Origin: Flavobacterium bizetiae | Lineage (GTDB): Bacteria > Bacteroidota > Bacteroidia > Flavobacteriales > Flavobacteriaceae | DNA: 64,000 nucleotides | Direction of reading: 5' to 3' | Assembly (NCBI RefSeq): GCF_902804475.1 | Contig: NZ_CADCSU010000065.1 | Coordinates: 110,451-174,450 of the forward strand | Shown here: piece by piece, positions 36,374-45,586 of the stretch | Numbering within the stretch: position 1 is the first letter of the stretch | Layout: the number at the start of each line of letters is the position of its first letter | Made by a program: the position numbers and the translations under genes | The notes under the pieces: model-generated | Seen by the model: the letters and a program-made list of their open reading frames with translations, nothing else | Told to the model about the DNA's origin: nothing | Databases searched by the model: none

Positions 36374-37870
36374 TTATTTTAAAAAGTCAACCGAGATGTT
36401 TTTCTTCTTTAAAAGTTCATTTTCTTTGGCAAGATCATAAGCCGTTTCATCAAATTCTGTTTTGATGTCTTTATTGGCTCCAATCGATAATAAGTATTTT
36501 AAAATAACATCATCTTTTGCAATCATGGCCGCTTTGTGTAAAACCGTTATTCCTTCGTTGTTTTTGGCATTCACATCAATATTAAGATAAGCCAGTTTTT
36601 TTAGCAAAGTGATATCATTTTTTAGAATAGCCGAATGATAAATAGTATTACCGTCTTTTTGTTTAGCGGTAAAATCGACTCCTTTACTTTTTAGTAAAGT
36701 TATTTTATCTCCAAAATCATCTTTTTGAGCCGCACCGCCTGGCATTCCTGCTCTTGGAGCGCGATATGATTCTACAACATAATAGGCTAAATTATTGCCT
36801 TCGATGTCTTTAATTGTACTGTGGGCGCCATTGTTTAAAAGAAAAGCAACTACATCAGCAGAACTGTTTTTTACAGCCTGAGTAAGTGCCGATTCTCCTT
36901 TGGCATTTACAGCATTAATGTTTTTAAATTTTGGCAATAAAGTTTGAAGCAATTCAATATCTTTTCCTCCCGATGCAATTATAAAAGCAGTATTTCCTTC
37001 GTTGTCGGCTTTGTTTACATCGACACCTTTATTAATAAAATAGGTAACGATTTGAGATTGTTTGTCTTTTCCTGCCAATAAATGAAGCACCGTTTGACCA
37101 TTTGCGGTCTGCACAGTTGGTTTTATTTTAAGTTCATCTACCAGATATTGGTATACTTCGATTCCGTTTGCACTACGACGATTACCTTGCGCTGCCATTA
37201 TAAGGGCATTGTCAGTATATTTTACACCTTTCTTTAAAAGTGTTTTTAATAAGGCAATATTCCCAGTTCTTGCGGTATAATTAAAAGAGGTATTACCATT
37301 ATTGTCTGTATCTTTTAGAGAAAGGCCTTTTGTAATAAAGTAATCTGTAAGTACAAAATCTTTGTCATTTGCTATGGTAAGCAATAATAAGTTGGCACCA
37401 TCTCTATACTTTTTTTTAGGATCGATACCAGCTTTAAAAAAAGCTTCGTATAAAGCTACATTGGCTTGTCCGCCGCCAGTTGCAAAAACAAGTGGAGTAG
37501 TGGCGTGGCTGTCTTCAAGGTTAATATCTGAACCTTTTTCAATAAGATAATTTACCAGTTCGTTATTTCCTTTCATGGCCGCCCAATGCAGGTAAATACG
37601 TCCATCGTGAGTAGGTTTTTTTACTCCGTTGCCAGGTTGTTCTATTAAAAATTTTACAATTTCAAAAGAAGCGCCGTTATTAATCGCCATAACAACGGGA
37701 TCAAATGCCATTGGATTCAATTGCGACGGATTATTTCCTTTTTCAATTTCGGCTTTTACAGCAGTGATGTCAGGAGATGCTTTCCAGAAGTTTTGGTCCA
37801 GAAGGATATTTTTTTGCGCATTAATAGATAGCGAAGCCAACATTAATGCTGTAAAGATTAATTTTTTCAT
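36374..37870 (-). CDS. secreted ankyrin-repeat protein (paralogue 1)
   Basis: 498 residues with a signal peptide (MKKLIFTALMLASLSINAQ). Ankyrin repeats fill the rest, about a dozen units, clearest at THDGRIYLHWAAMKGNNELVNYLIEKGSDIN, NGQTVLHLLAGKDKQSQIVTYFINKGVDVN, KGESALTQAVKNSSADVVAFLLNNGA and EGITVLHKAAMIAKDDVILKYLLSIGA. Ankyrin proteins outside the cytosol usually act as scaffolds. The coupled DUF2271 gene suggests a partner role in the same envelope complex. It resembles the protein at 46134-47624 throughout. Confidence 0.9.
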   Translation of the reverse strand: MKKLIFTALMLASLSINAQKNILLDQNFWKASPDITAVKAEIEKGNNPSQLNPMAFDPVVMAINNGASFEIVKFLIEQPGNGVKKPTHDGRIYLHWAAMKGNNELVNYLIEKGSDINLEDSHATTPLVFATGGGQANVALYEAFFKAGIDPKKKYRDGANLLLLTIANDKDFVLTDYFITKGLSLKDTDNNGNTSFNYTARTGNIALLKTLLKKGVKYTDNALIMAAQGNRRSANGIEVYQYLVDELKIKPTVQTANGQTVLHLLAGKDKQSQIVTYFINKGVDVNKADNEGNTAFIIASGGKDIELLQTLLPKFKNINAVNAKGESALTQAVKNSSADVVAFLLNNGAHSTIKDIEGNNLAYYVVESYRAPRAGMPGGAAQKDDFGDKITLLKSKGVDFTAKQKDGNTIYHSAILKNDITLLKKLAYLNIDVNAKNNEGITVLHKAAMIAKDDVILKYLLSIGANKDIKTEFDETAYDLAKENELLKKKNISVDFLK

Positions 37871-37907
37871 GATTTGAAGGATAAAAAAGTTAGGTGTTTT
37901 TTAAACA

Positions 37908-37942
37908 AACATTCCGCTACATAAAAAATGAAGCGGAATGTT
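37908..37942. other. hairpin between DUF4374 and ankyrin genes
   Basis: AACATTCCGCT pairs with AGCGGAATGTT (11 bp, 13-nt loop). On the minus strand there is no clear T run, so it may be a weak terminator or a processing site within the operon. Confidence 0.55.
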
Positions 37943-38007
37943 CTAATTAAAAAAAAAACTCAAGTAATAGCATTTTTGACAATTGGTATCCCTGCTATTG
38001 TTTATTT

Positions 38008-39348
38008 TTAGAATACACCAATGTAATGGTTTCCAGCTTTGTTTACCAATTTAGCTCCTTTTGTTACAGTGCCTGTTACAGCATCAATTACATAAATGTT
38101 TCCGTCTTTACCCACTGGTGTAACCGCTATGTATAAATCATTTCCGTCTACTACAAAACCTTGGTACTGACCAAAATCTAAATCAGTATCGTAAGCAATT
38201 CCTTCTACTTTTTTAGCTGTTTTTGCGTTAAGGTCGATTCTTGCTACAAATCCTTGATTGTTAGCAGCATCGTGTGTGTAAACTGCATAAGCAATTCCGT
38301 TTCCAACATATCTCCATGCATCAATATATGATCCTTTTATTCCAAGTGCCGTATCTAAACTAAACACATAAGAGTTGTCGTATTCGTTGCTTTGGTTGAT
38401 TTTTAAGATATAAGAACCATTTTTGGTATCTCTTTGAGTTGCCTGGTAAATGTTTCCGTCATTAGCCACAAAACTATTAAAACTACGGTATCCGCTTGTA
38501 TCCCCAAAACCTACTGTAGAAGTAATAATTTTCGGATTTGTTAATGATGGATAATCCACTATAAGAGATTTAGAACCTAAACGCTCAAATGTAGCTTCAT
38601 TTTCTGCCGTAAGAGGATTGGTTTTACGCATCCATGTTCCGATAATTAATTTGTCTCCCGCTTTGTTTAAAGTTGGTGCATCTAAACGGAAAATGTGGTG
38701 TCCTTTTGCTTCTTCTTCAGGAGTTAACGGAATTTCGTATTGTTTTGCAGCAGAAATTAAGATTTTTTGTAAATCTAAACTTAATACTGTTGCAGAACCT
38801 CTCGTATGTTTGTATGTTTTATCTGGATTAGTTACAATTACAGGTGCCGTAACGTTTACCGCTACACCCGTTTTATCTCCGTCAAAAAGTTTAGTCCATC
38901 TTGGTGAAGTTCCTGCATATTGCGAGATGTTTACTGTAGATCCTGATTGTGTAAAGTTATTACCACCATTTACTTTATAAGTCATGAACTCACCACCGTT
39001 TGCACCAGTATAAGTAATATTAAAAAGAGTGCTTCCGTCTACAGAGGATTGCAAACGAGCTGTTCTTGTCGATTGTACAGGCGTTCCGTTATCGTAAACG
39101 TTAATAGAAATGTTTGGGTTTTTTGCATCTTCTTTACTAACAGAAAAAACTTTAGTACCACCATTTCCGTCTCCGGGAGCAGTTTGCATTAAGGCTCCTG
39201 CCACTGTTATCCAACGGCTTTGAGTTTCAGGCAGAGTAGGTGTTATTGGGTCTTCGTTATCATTACTGCTACAGCTTGTCGTTAAGGCAAATGTGGTAAA
39301 AACCAAACCAAAGGCCATTAATTTAAATGTACTTTTTTTCATATTCAT
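38008..39348 (-). CDS. DUF4374 outer-membrane lipoprotein (XusB-like siderophore-binding)
   Basis: 446-residue lipoprotein with a signal peptide and Cys at about 26 (LTTSC). The body has the DUF4374 pattern of blade-like beta repeats (RWITVAGALMQTAPGDGNGG, DTSGYRSFNSFVANDGNIYQATQR, GFVVDGNDLYIAVTPVGKDGNIYVID). The characterised relative is XusB of Bacteroides thetaiotaomicron, a surface lipoprotein that binds ferric enterobactin and works with a TonB receptor (XusA) and a PepSY protein (XusC). Here the TonB receptor is 26 nt upstream and a PepSY protein is in the same block, so a siderophore role is likely; ligand unknown. Confidence 0.85.
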   Translation of the reverse strand: MNMKKSTFKLMAFGLVFTTFALTTSCSSNDNEDPITPTLPETQSRWITVAGALMQTAPGDGNGGTKVFSVSKEDAKNPNISINVYDNGTPVQSTRTARLQSSVDGSTLFNITYTGANGGEFMTYKVNGGNNFTQSGSTVNISQYAGTSPRWTKLFDGDKTGVAVNVTAPVIVTNPDKTYKHTRGSATVLSLDLQKILISAAKQYEIPLTPEEEAKGHHIFRLDAPTLNKAGDKLIIGTWMRKTNPLTAENEATFERLGSKSLIVDYPSLTNPKIITSTVGFGDTSGYRSFNSFVANDGNIYQATQRDTKNGSYILKINQSNEYDNSYVFSLDTALGIKGSYIDAWRYVGNGIAYAVYTHDAANNQGFVARIDLNAKTAKKVEGIAYDTDLDFGQYQGFVVDGNDLYIAVTPVGKDGNIYVIDAVTGTVTKGAKLVNKAGNHYIGVF

Positions 39349-39374
39349 GGATTTAAAAAAATTAATTATATAGA

Positions 39375-41777
39375 TTAAAATTTATTCAGGATGTAATTGA
39401 ATTTCAGGTAAAATGCTACTCCCGGCTTTTGAACTCCAAAATTGTCGTAAACCTGTTCGTTGGTGATGTTTTTCGCATCAAAACTCACAATGTATTTTTT
39501 GTTTGGGAAAGTATAACTCAAACCTAAATCGTGCGGAAACTGAGACGGTACTTTATCGATTTGAGTTCCTTGCCATGTGGTAAAAAATTCACCTACATAA
39601 GTACAGTTGTAATACAAATTCAACTCAGAGTTAGACTGCAAAACATTTTTAAAATTGTATTGCGCATTTCCGTTAATGATAAAATAAGGCTCATTAGGAT
39701 ATTGTTTGTTGTAATTATCCAGTATTTTCCCGTTTTTATCGTACTTATCTTTAAAGAGCGAATTGAACTTAGACATATTCATTCCTATAAATAATCTTTT
39801 GTTGTGCGAATATTCGAATGAAGCCTCGTAACCAATAGATTGTGCTGTTCCTAAGTTTACCGAAGGTGTAGTTTGTAAAGCCTCATTAAGACGATTACTA
39901 AATTCACGAACAATTTTTCCTTTAGAATTTCTCCAGAATCCGGATCCTCCAAAACTAAATTTATGCTGATTGATAAGGTAAGGTCCAAATCGTAGACCTA
40001 CATTCAGGTTATCGCTTTCTTCTGGTTTTAATGCACTATTGCTGGTTTGATTTTCACCTGGATTACCAAAAATTTCATTTTCAGACGGAAGTCTTATCGC
40101 TTTTTCTGCAGATAAAGTGAAGATCAATTGTGGTGAGATCAGGTAAGATCCTGCAAAACCATAACCGTAAAAAGTAGTATTGTTGCTCTCTAATTTTTCA
40201 GCTATTGTAGACTGTCCTCCTGTAGTAGTGATGACTGGGGTTCTTTGTTCTGTTTTTTGGTTATAGCGTTTACCAAATAAATTGGTTCTCAAACGTGAAT
40301 CAAATGCCTGAAGTTCATACGCAAGTGACAAAACACTTTTTTGAAGATCGCGCTTTTGCTGAAAATTTCTTTCCAGTTCAGATTTCATTTCATCGTGATC
40401 ATCCCTGTCAAAGGAATAAAGCATACTGCTAAATACAAATTTGTGATTATCATTTAAGGTATAATTCAATCCGCCTCGCGTACTGAATATTTTGTTATTG
40501 ATGTGCAAAATTGTAGCCGGACCTTGTTGTGCTCCGGTTGGCGATAAAAAATGCTGACCATCAATACCAATTGCTTTTTCGTTAAACCAATTGTAATTCC
40601 ATTTTACCGTATCGTTTAAAACTTCTGCTCTTTGGCTAAAAACAGAATTTACTGTGAATTCAAGACCTTTTACAATAAAATCTTTTTTAGCATAATTGAT
40701 ACTTATTACCTGTGCATCGGCTTCAGTAAATCGGCCTTTGTAGGGTTTTGACATTGCTTGTCCGTGTTGAATTTCGTTATAATCGTCTGAGGCATTAAAT
40801 CCAATTAAGAAAGTATCAGCCCATTTAACATTTGTAAAACCAGCTTCAACGCGAGCTCCTAGAGAACGATAAGCATCATTAAAGCGCTTGGCCTTAATTT
40901 GAGTTTTAACTCCGTTTGGCGCAATGTTATAGGCAAATTTTCCCCAAATTTCATAATCGTTATCAGAGTAATTATAGAACCCAGAACCTTTTAAGGTAAA
41001 ACCTGATTTATCGCGATACGTGGTATTAAAGTTAGATTGAATGGTATTAAACGAACCGTAAGATATCGAAGCATTAAGAGAGTTTTTAGCTCCCTTTTTT
41101 AAAATTACATTAATTGCTCCTCCTAAAGCATCATCTGCCAGGTGCGCCGGAGTTACTCCTTTGTACACTTCAATTCGTTCGATTAATGCGGGCGGAATAC
41201 TATTTAAGTTGAATGATGAACCGTAAGTCGAAATAGGGATTCCGTCTATAAATATTCGAATGGCATTGCCCGACATTCCGTTAAGATTATAATTAATGCT
41301 TGATCCTAAACCTCCGTTTTGTCTTATGCGAACTCCAGCCGATTGTCCTAAAAGATCGTTAGTCTGAATATTTCTTTTGGCTGCTTCCTGAGTTTCGATC
41401 ACGTTTACAGAAAACCCTTTTTGCATTATTTCTTTCTTTACCGTAGTTTTCTGAATGACTACTTCTTTCAAAGCTTTGGGATCATGTTTTTCTAAAGAAA
41501 TAGTAATTTGATGAGAAGGCTGGTGCAAATGGATACTAACTGTTTTTGTTTTGGCTTCCGGCGAAGAAATTTCCAAAGTGTAATGTCCGTATGGCAATTT
41601 TTTGATTTCAAAATGGCCGTTAGTATCAGCCATAGCATAGTTTTGTGTGCCTAAAACCAATACCGAAGCACCTAATGTTGGCTCATTATGAGAAAAGATA
41701 ACTTTTCCTGTAATATTCCCGTTTTGTGACCAAACTGAAAAATGAACGAATATTAAAACAACTGCTAAAAATCTCAT
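39375..41777 (-). CDS. TonB-dependent siderophore-type receptor (XusA-like)
   Basis: About 800-residue outer-membrane receptor. I use the ATG at 41777; the longer frame begins with TTG. Signal peptide (MRFLAVVLIFVHFSVWSQ), a carboxypeptidase-like domain (about 20-100, GKVIFSHNEPTLGASVLVLG), plug (about 115-235, NDLLGQSAGVRIRQNGGLGSSINYNLNGM, IERIEVYKGVTPAHLADDALGGAINVIL), then the 22-strand barrel. This is the siderophore/cobalamin-type layout, not SusC. Adjacent to the DUF4374 lipoprotein, as in xusAB. No Fur box was identified by eye. Confidence 0.92.
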   Translation of the reverse strand: MRFLAVVLIFVHFSVWSQNGNITGKVIFSHNEPTLGASVLVLGTQNYAMADTNGHFEIKKLPYGHYTLEISSPEAKTKTVSIHLHQPSHQITISLEKHDPKALKEVVIQKTTVKKEIMQKGFSVNVIETQEAAKRNIQTNDLLGQSAGVRIRQNGGLGSSINYNLNGMSGNAIRIFIDGIPISTYGSSFNLNSIPPALIERIEVYKGVTPAHLADDALGGAINVILKKGAKNSLNASISYGSFNTIQSNFNTTYRDKSGFTLKGSGFYNYSDNDYEIWGKFAYNIAPNGVKTQIKAKRFNDAYRSLGARVEAGFTNVKWADTFLIGFNASDDYNEIQHGQAMSKPYKGRFTEADAQVISINYAKKDFIVKGLEFTVNSVFSQRAEVLNDTVKWNYNWFNEKAIGIDGQHFLSPTGAQQGPATILHINNKIFSTRGGLNYTLNDNHKFVFSSMLYSFDRDDHDEMKSELERNFQQKRDLQKSVLSLAYELQAFDSRLRTNLFGKRYNQKTEQRTPVITTTGGQSTIAEKLESNNTTFYGYGFAGSYLISPQLIFTLSAEKAIRLPSENEIFGNPGENQTSNSALKPEESDNLNVGLRFGPYLINQHKFSFGGSGFWRNSKGKIVREFSNRLNEALQTTPSVNLGTAQSIGYEASFEYSHNKRLFIGMNMSKFNSLFKDKYDKNGKILDNYNKQYPNEPYFIINGNAQYNFKNVLQSNSELNLYYNCTYVGEFFTTWQGTQIDKVPSQFPHDLGLSYTFPNKKYIVSFDAKNITNEQVYDNFGVQKPGVAFYLKFNYILNKF

Positions 41778-41892
41778 AATTTGTTTACTTACCAATACGA
41801 GCGCAAACTTAATTTATTGTTTATATTTAATCTAAATAAACGAATTAGAAGATTATTAGAATTACATTAGAATTTCTAATGTTGGGATTTTA

Positions 41893-42040
41893 TGGCACGC
41901 GGATGACACGGATTCGTTATCGAAAGCGCGGATTGGCACGGATTTTTATCCGCAATCTTATCCTGACGGAGGAAGGATCACACGCGGGATTCTATAAAGA
42001 TTGGAACGGATAGCGGGATTAGCTCCTGAAAAAAAAGATT
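41893..42040. repeat. composite intergenic repeat (families C, B and half of A)
   Basis: 41893-41960 holds CACGCGGATGACACGG and GCGCGGATTGGCACGG words (family C). 41959-42000 has GGAAGGATCACACGCGGGA (family B). 41998-42040 has AACGGATAGCGGGATTAG and CTCCTGAAAA, one half of family A without its hairpin. The gap 41778-42112 contains nothing else. Confidence 0.7.
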
Positions 42041-42112
42041 TACTATTTTTTAGTGCTAATCCGATTCTGAAATTTACAGATTGTTTAGGATGGAGATTTG
42101 AAGTTTTAAGGT

Positions 42113-43129
42113 TTATAACTTCGCCTTAAATTTTTTGATTTTGAAGTTCTTCGACTTCACTAATTTTCCATTATCAGTAATCATCACGCAACTGTAATCG
42201 GGGTATTTTTTAAGTAAAAGCAAACCTTCTTTTTGTCCTAGAACCATTAAAGAAGTGCTTAATCCGTTGGCGGTTTCGGCGTTTGGACCAAAAACAGAAA
42301 CGCTGCATAATCCGGTTGCGGGATAACCGGTTGCGGGATTTATAATGTGTGAGTAGCGTTTTCCGTCAAAAACAACGAACTTTTCATAACTTCCTGAGGT
42401 GGTTACCGCGCCATTGTTTAAAGGAACTACGGCAAACAGCGTGTCGGGATGAAAAGGGTTTGTCATACCAATATTCCAGTCTTTTCCGTTGGGTTGTCTT
42501 CCCCAGGCGGTCATATCTCCGGATCCGTTTACGATTCCGGCTTTAATGCCTTTTGCGAGCATTATATTGCGGCATTTATCTGTGGCATATCCTTCTCCCA
42601 GAGCTCCGAAACCAATTTTCATTCCTTTTAGTTTTAAAAAGATAGTCGATTGAACCGAGTCTAAAACGATGTTTTTATACCCCACTTTTTCGACTGATTT
42701 TTTTATGGCTTCCGCCGAAGGCATTTCGGTCATCGATCCGTCAAATTTCCAGATTCTGTCCATTGCGGCAAAACTCACATCAAAACCGCCTTTTGTTGCT
42801 TCAGAAAATTGTATGGCTCTTTGGGTAAGTTCAAAAACTTCTCGATCGACTTTTATAGGTTTAATTCCTGCATTCTGATTGACCTGAGAAACCTGCGAAT
42901 CAGGTTTCCAGTCAGAGATTAGATTTTCGATTCGGGTAATTTCTGCAATAACTTCATCGATATTTTGCTCTGCCGAAAGGGAATCTTTGGCAACAATTGT
43001 AATATCAAAACGTCCTCCCATAAGCAAAGTTGTTCGTTTACGTAAAACTTGTGCATTAACAGATAAACCGTAAAGTATTACAGCGAAAAACAGGAGTTTA
43101 TATAGGATTGATTTGTGCATGAAAATCAT
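42113..43129 (-). CDS. secreted ApbE-family FAD:protein FMN transferase
   Basis: 338 residues with a signal peptide (LYGLSVNAQ). ApbE proteins move FMN from FAD to a Ser/Thr of extracytosolic proteins. Visible features are TLLMGGRFDITIVA, DRIWKFDGS, GFGALGEGYATDKC (in place of GGIAKGYAVD), GAVTTSGSYEKFVVFDGKRYSHIINPATGYP, and the metal site ETANGLSTSLMVLG (Asn where many homologues have Asp). It sits between the PepSY-reductase gene (54 nt upstream) and the TonB receptor. Its expected substrates here are the DUF2271 proteins. Confidence 0.92.
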   Translation of the reverse strand: MIFMHKSILYKLLFFAVILYGLSVNAQVLRKRTTLLMGGRFDITIVAKDSLSAEQNIDEVIAEITRIENLISDWKPDSQVSQVNQNAGIKPIKVDREVFELTQRAIQFSEATKGGFDVSFAAMDRIWKFDGSMTEMPSAEAIKKSVEKVGYKNIVLDSVQSTIFLKLKGMKIGFGALGEGYATDKCRNIMLAKGIKAGIVNGSGDMTAWGRQPNGKDWNIGMTNPFHPDTLFAVVPLNNGAVTTSGSYEKFVVFDGKRYSHIINPATGYPATGLCSVSVFGPNAETANGLSTSLMVLGQKEGLLLLKKYPDYSCVMITDNGKLVKSKNFKIKKFKAKL

Positions 43130-43183
43130 TTTAATTATTCGTTTTATTAAGATTCGAAAAATGTACCTAAGGGTACATTTTAC

Positions 43184-45373
43184 CTAATAACAATCCGTCA
43201 GCAATTGACCATTTTCTTTAAAATCTGCAATGCTTTTTATTCTTCTTTCAATACATAATTTGTCCAGAATAGCTTCGACATCTTTTTGCATGGCAAGAGA
43301 TCCGCAAATCATAATGACACCGCCTTGTTGCAGCAAATCTATAAAAAAATCAGCATCGCGTTTGATGAGATCCATGACATAAAAATGTTCTGCTTCGCGG
43401 GATAATGCCAAATGAAAACTTTGAAGTTTTTGTTTTTGGATCATTTCTGCCGTAAATTTTTTATAGCCTGAAACCGTTTCAGTTTCCATTCTAAAACCGG
43501 CATAAAGATGCGTTTCTGTTTTCGTTTTATTTTGCTCGATCATTCCAAGGAAAGGCGCTATACCGGTTCCGTTAGAAATGAAGGCTACTTTAGACACTTT
43601 TTTAGGGAAATGAAAGGCTTTATTATTGATGATGCTTGCCTTGATGGTATTTCCCGGAACGAGATTGTTTAGAAACTCAGAACCCAATCCGTGCGGATGT
43701 AGTTTTACAACCAATTGCACGTTGCCGGAATGATTCCCGATAGAGTAGAGGCGTTCTCTGGTATCGTTTGCGGGATAAATAGCCAGTAAATCGCCCGAAC
43801 TAAATTTGGCTCTTACATTGGCTCTTAAAGTCAATATAAAAGTTTGTTCGTGTTCAGAAACCAATGTTTTATCCAACACCATTAATTTTTGCAAACCTTT
43901 AGGAACATGATTGTATAATGATGGCGTTGTCGATAACGGAATTTCCGTTTTGGCACTCCATAATTTTATCCATTCTACAAATTCTGTTGCCGATTTATCG
44001 TTTACGGTTTGTACGTCGAGCAAACGTTCTGCCCAGGTTTGGGGTGCTAATTGTCGGTCAATTTCAAAAGCAAATTCGCAGAAATCAGGATAAGCTTTTG
44101 AACCAAAACCTACTACTGAATAATTGATTTTTTGCTGTTGCGGATATTTCTTTAAAAGCGATACAAACTTGCCTCCATTAGAAGGCGCATCTCCTAAACC
44201 GTGCGTAGAGGAGAAAAGAATAATATGTTCTGCTTTTGGGAAAACGGTATAACTGTTCAATTCAGCAATAAAAGCTTTTTCGCCATGACCAATTAATTGT
44301 TTTAAAATCGCATTGGCAAAACGCAATGAACTTCCGTTTTCAGAACCAACTAATAAGATAAATTTGCTTTCGTTGGCTTTAAATTTATTTTTTATTCGGC
44401 TTGACCTCCTTTTTAGTGTAATGGCAAAACCGGAGTAAATGAAAAACAGAATATTTATACTTGCAAGAGCCAATATAAAAGCCCAGATTCCGTTGGTTTT
44501 TCCGGTATGCAAATTAAGACTTAAATTAGATAACTGAACGTTCATTGGCGAACGTTTTTCGGTTACAACGGCGCCTGTAACCTGATTCACTTCGATTTCG
44601 CGATCGTTGAGCTGAATGATATAATATTCTTCAGGATCATCTGTAAAAGGAAATTCAATTTTCTTAACATCAGACAAATGTGTGGTCGCAAATAACGAAG
44701 TCTTGTTTTCTTTTGAAGGTTTTACAATCTCCGTTTTTTCTTTTTGCTTATTCTTTTTTCCCATGAAAAAATTAAATCTTTCCAGAGATAAATACGTTCC
44801 CGTAAGCGCAATAATCAAAATAGGAATAAGGGCAATTCTACCTAAAACAACGTGATAATATTGGGCAAAATATTCTTTGACTACTTTCGAGAAAAAATTA
44901 CGAATGCCTCTTTGTCTGTTTAAAACAAGGGCAAAACCAGAAATGGCAATGAGTAATAACAGAAACGAAATAACACCCACAAAAAAACGTCCGGTTTCAT
45001 GAAGAAACAACGAACGATGCAAGCCGGTAACCCACTGAATAAATTCACTTTTCTTTATCGGAGTTCCTAATTGTTTCCCCGTTTTAGGATTTATGTATGC
45101 ATTAATGTTGTTACCATCGTCATCAATTGCCTGAAGCGTTACAAATTGATTGTGATCTACACTTAACTCCGTAATTTCGGCATATTGTTTTTTTAAAATC
45201 GGTAAAGTTTCTCCCAGCGTTATTGTATCGAAATTTTCTATTTTATACGGAAGTGTTTTTTCCTGCATCGCATCTACTGCCAGAATAATTCCTGTAGTCG
45301 AAGCTAAAATTAAAAATAAAGAAGAGAACAAAGCCAAAGCTAAATGTGCGTAACGCCAAAAAGAAAGAGTCAT
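43184..45373 (-). CDS. PepSY membrane protein fused to flavodoxin and ferredoxin-NADP reductase modules
   Basis: 729 residues. Residues 1-330 are a PepSY-TM region with four helices (about 8-32, 130-152, 178-196, 297-320) and periplasmic PepSY loops. Histidines near the membrane (H119, H125, H173, H289) could hold heme. Residues about 336-480 are flavodoxin (FILLVGSENGSS, FSSTHGLGDAPSNGG). Residues about 510-729 are an FNR/sulfite-reductase flavoprotein type (RERLYSIGN for FAD, SNGTGIAPFLGM and ICGSLAMQKDV for NADPH). It should carry electrons from cytosolic NADPH across the membrane. The Bacteroides XusC relative, as I recall it, lacks the reductase half. First gene after a family A repeat. 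Confidence 0.93.
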   Translation of the reverse strand: MTLSFWRYAHLALALFSSLFLILASTTGIILAVDAMQEKTLPYKIENFDTITLGETLPILKKQYAEITELSVDHNQFVTLQAIDDDGNNINAYINPKTGKQLGTPIKKSEFIQWVTGLHRSLFLHETGRFFVGVISFLLLLIAISGFALVLNRQRGIRNFFSKVVKEYFAQYYHVVLGRIALIPILIIALTGTYLSLERFNFFMGKKNKQKEKTEIVKPSKENKTSLFATTHLSDVKKIEFPFTDDPEEYYIIQLNDREIEVNQVTGAVVTEKRSPMNVQLSNLSLNLHTGKTNGIWAFILALASINILFFIYSGFAITLKRRSSRIKNKFKANESKFILLVGSENGSSLRFANAILKQLIGHGEKAFIAELNSYTVFPKAEHIILFSSTHGLGDAPSNGGKFVSLLKKYPQQQKINYSVVGFGSKAYPDFCEFAFEIDRQLAPQTWAERLLDVQTVNDKSATEFVEWIKLWSAKTEIPLSTTPSLYNHVPKGLQKLMVLDKTLVSEHEQTFILTLRANVRAKFSSGDLLAIYPANDTRERLYSIGNHSGNVQLVVKLHPHGLGSEFLNNLVPGNTIKASIINNKAFHFPKKVSKVAFISNGTGIAPFLGMIEQNKTKTETHLYAGFRMETETVSGYKKFTAEMIQKQKLQSFHLALSREAEHFYVMDLIKRDADFFIDLLQQGGVIMICGSLAMQKDVEAILDKLCIERRIKSIADFKENGQLLTDCY

Positions 45374-45439
45374 TGAGTGTAATCTATTGAAATGTAATTG
45401 CTATTTTTTTTGCCAAAAATAAAATGAATAAAATAATTT

Positions 45440-45527
45440 TTTTCAGGAGCTAATCCCGCTATCCGTTTCAATCTTTTGTGCCGAACACCGGCACAAAAGG
45501 ATTTCCACTGCTATCGGGGCTAGGCCA
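45440..45527 (+). repeat. interspersed hairpin repeat, family A (copy 3)
   Basis: TTTCAGGAGCTAATCCCGC and CTATCGGGGCTAGGCC flank CTTTTGTGCCG-AACAC-CGGCACAAAAG (45473-45499). It sits in the 213-nt gap between the paralogue 2 DUF2271 gene and the PepSY gene. Confidence 0.8.
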
Positions 45528-45586
45528 ATCATTGTGGTTACCGTACTTTGACAAAAGTTTTCTTAGAACTATTAGAACTAAAAGTA

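Noticed and set aside
42113..43129. ApbE homologue inactive because Asn replaces Asp in the metal motif
   Set aside because: The T-A-N-G-L form looks to be a variant in this family, and the remaining motifs are intact, so loss of activity cannot be concluded.
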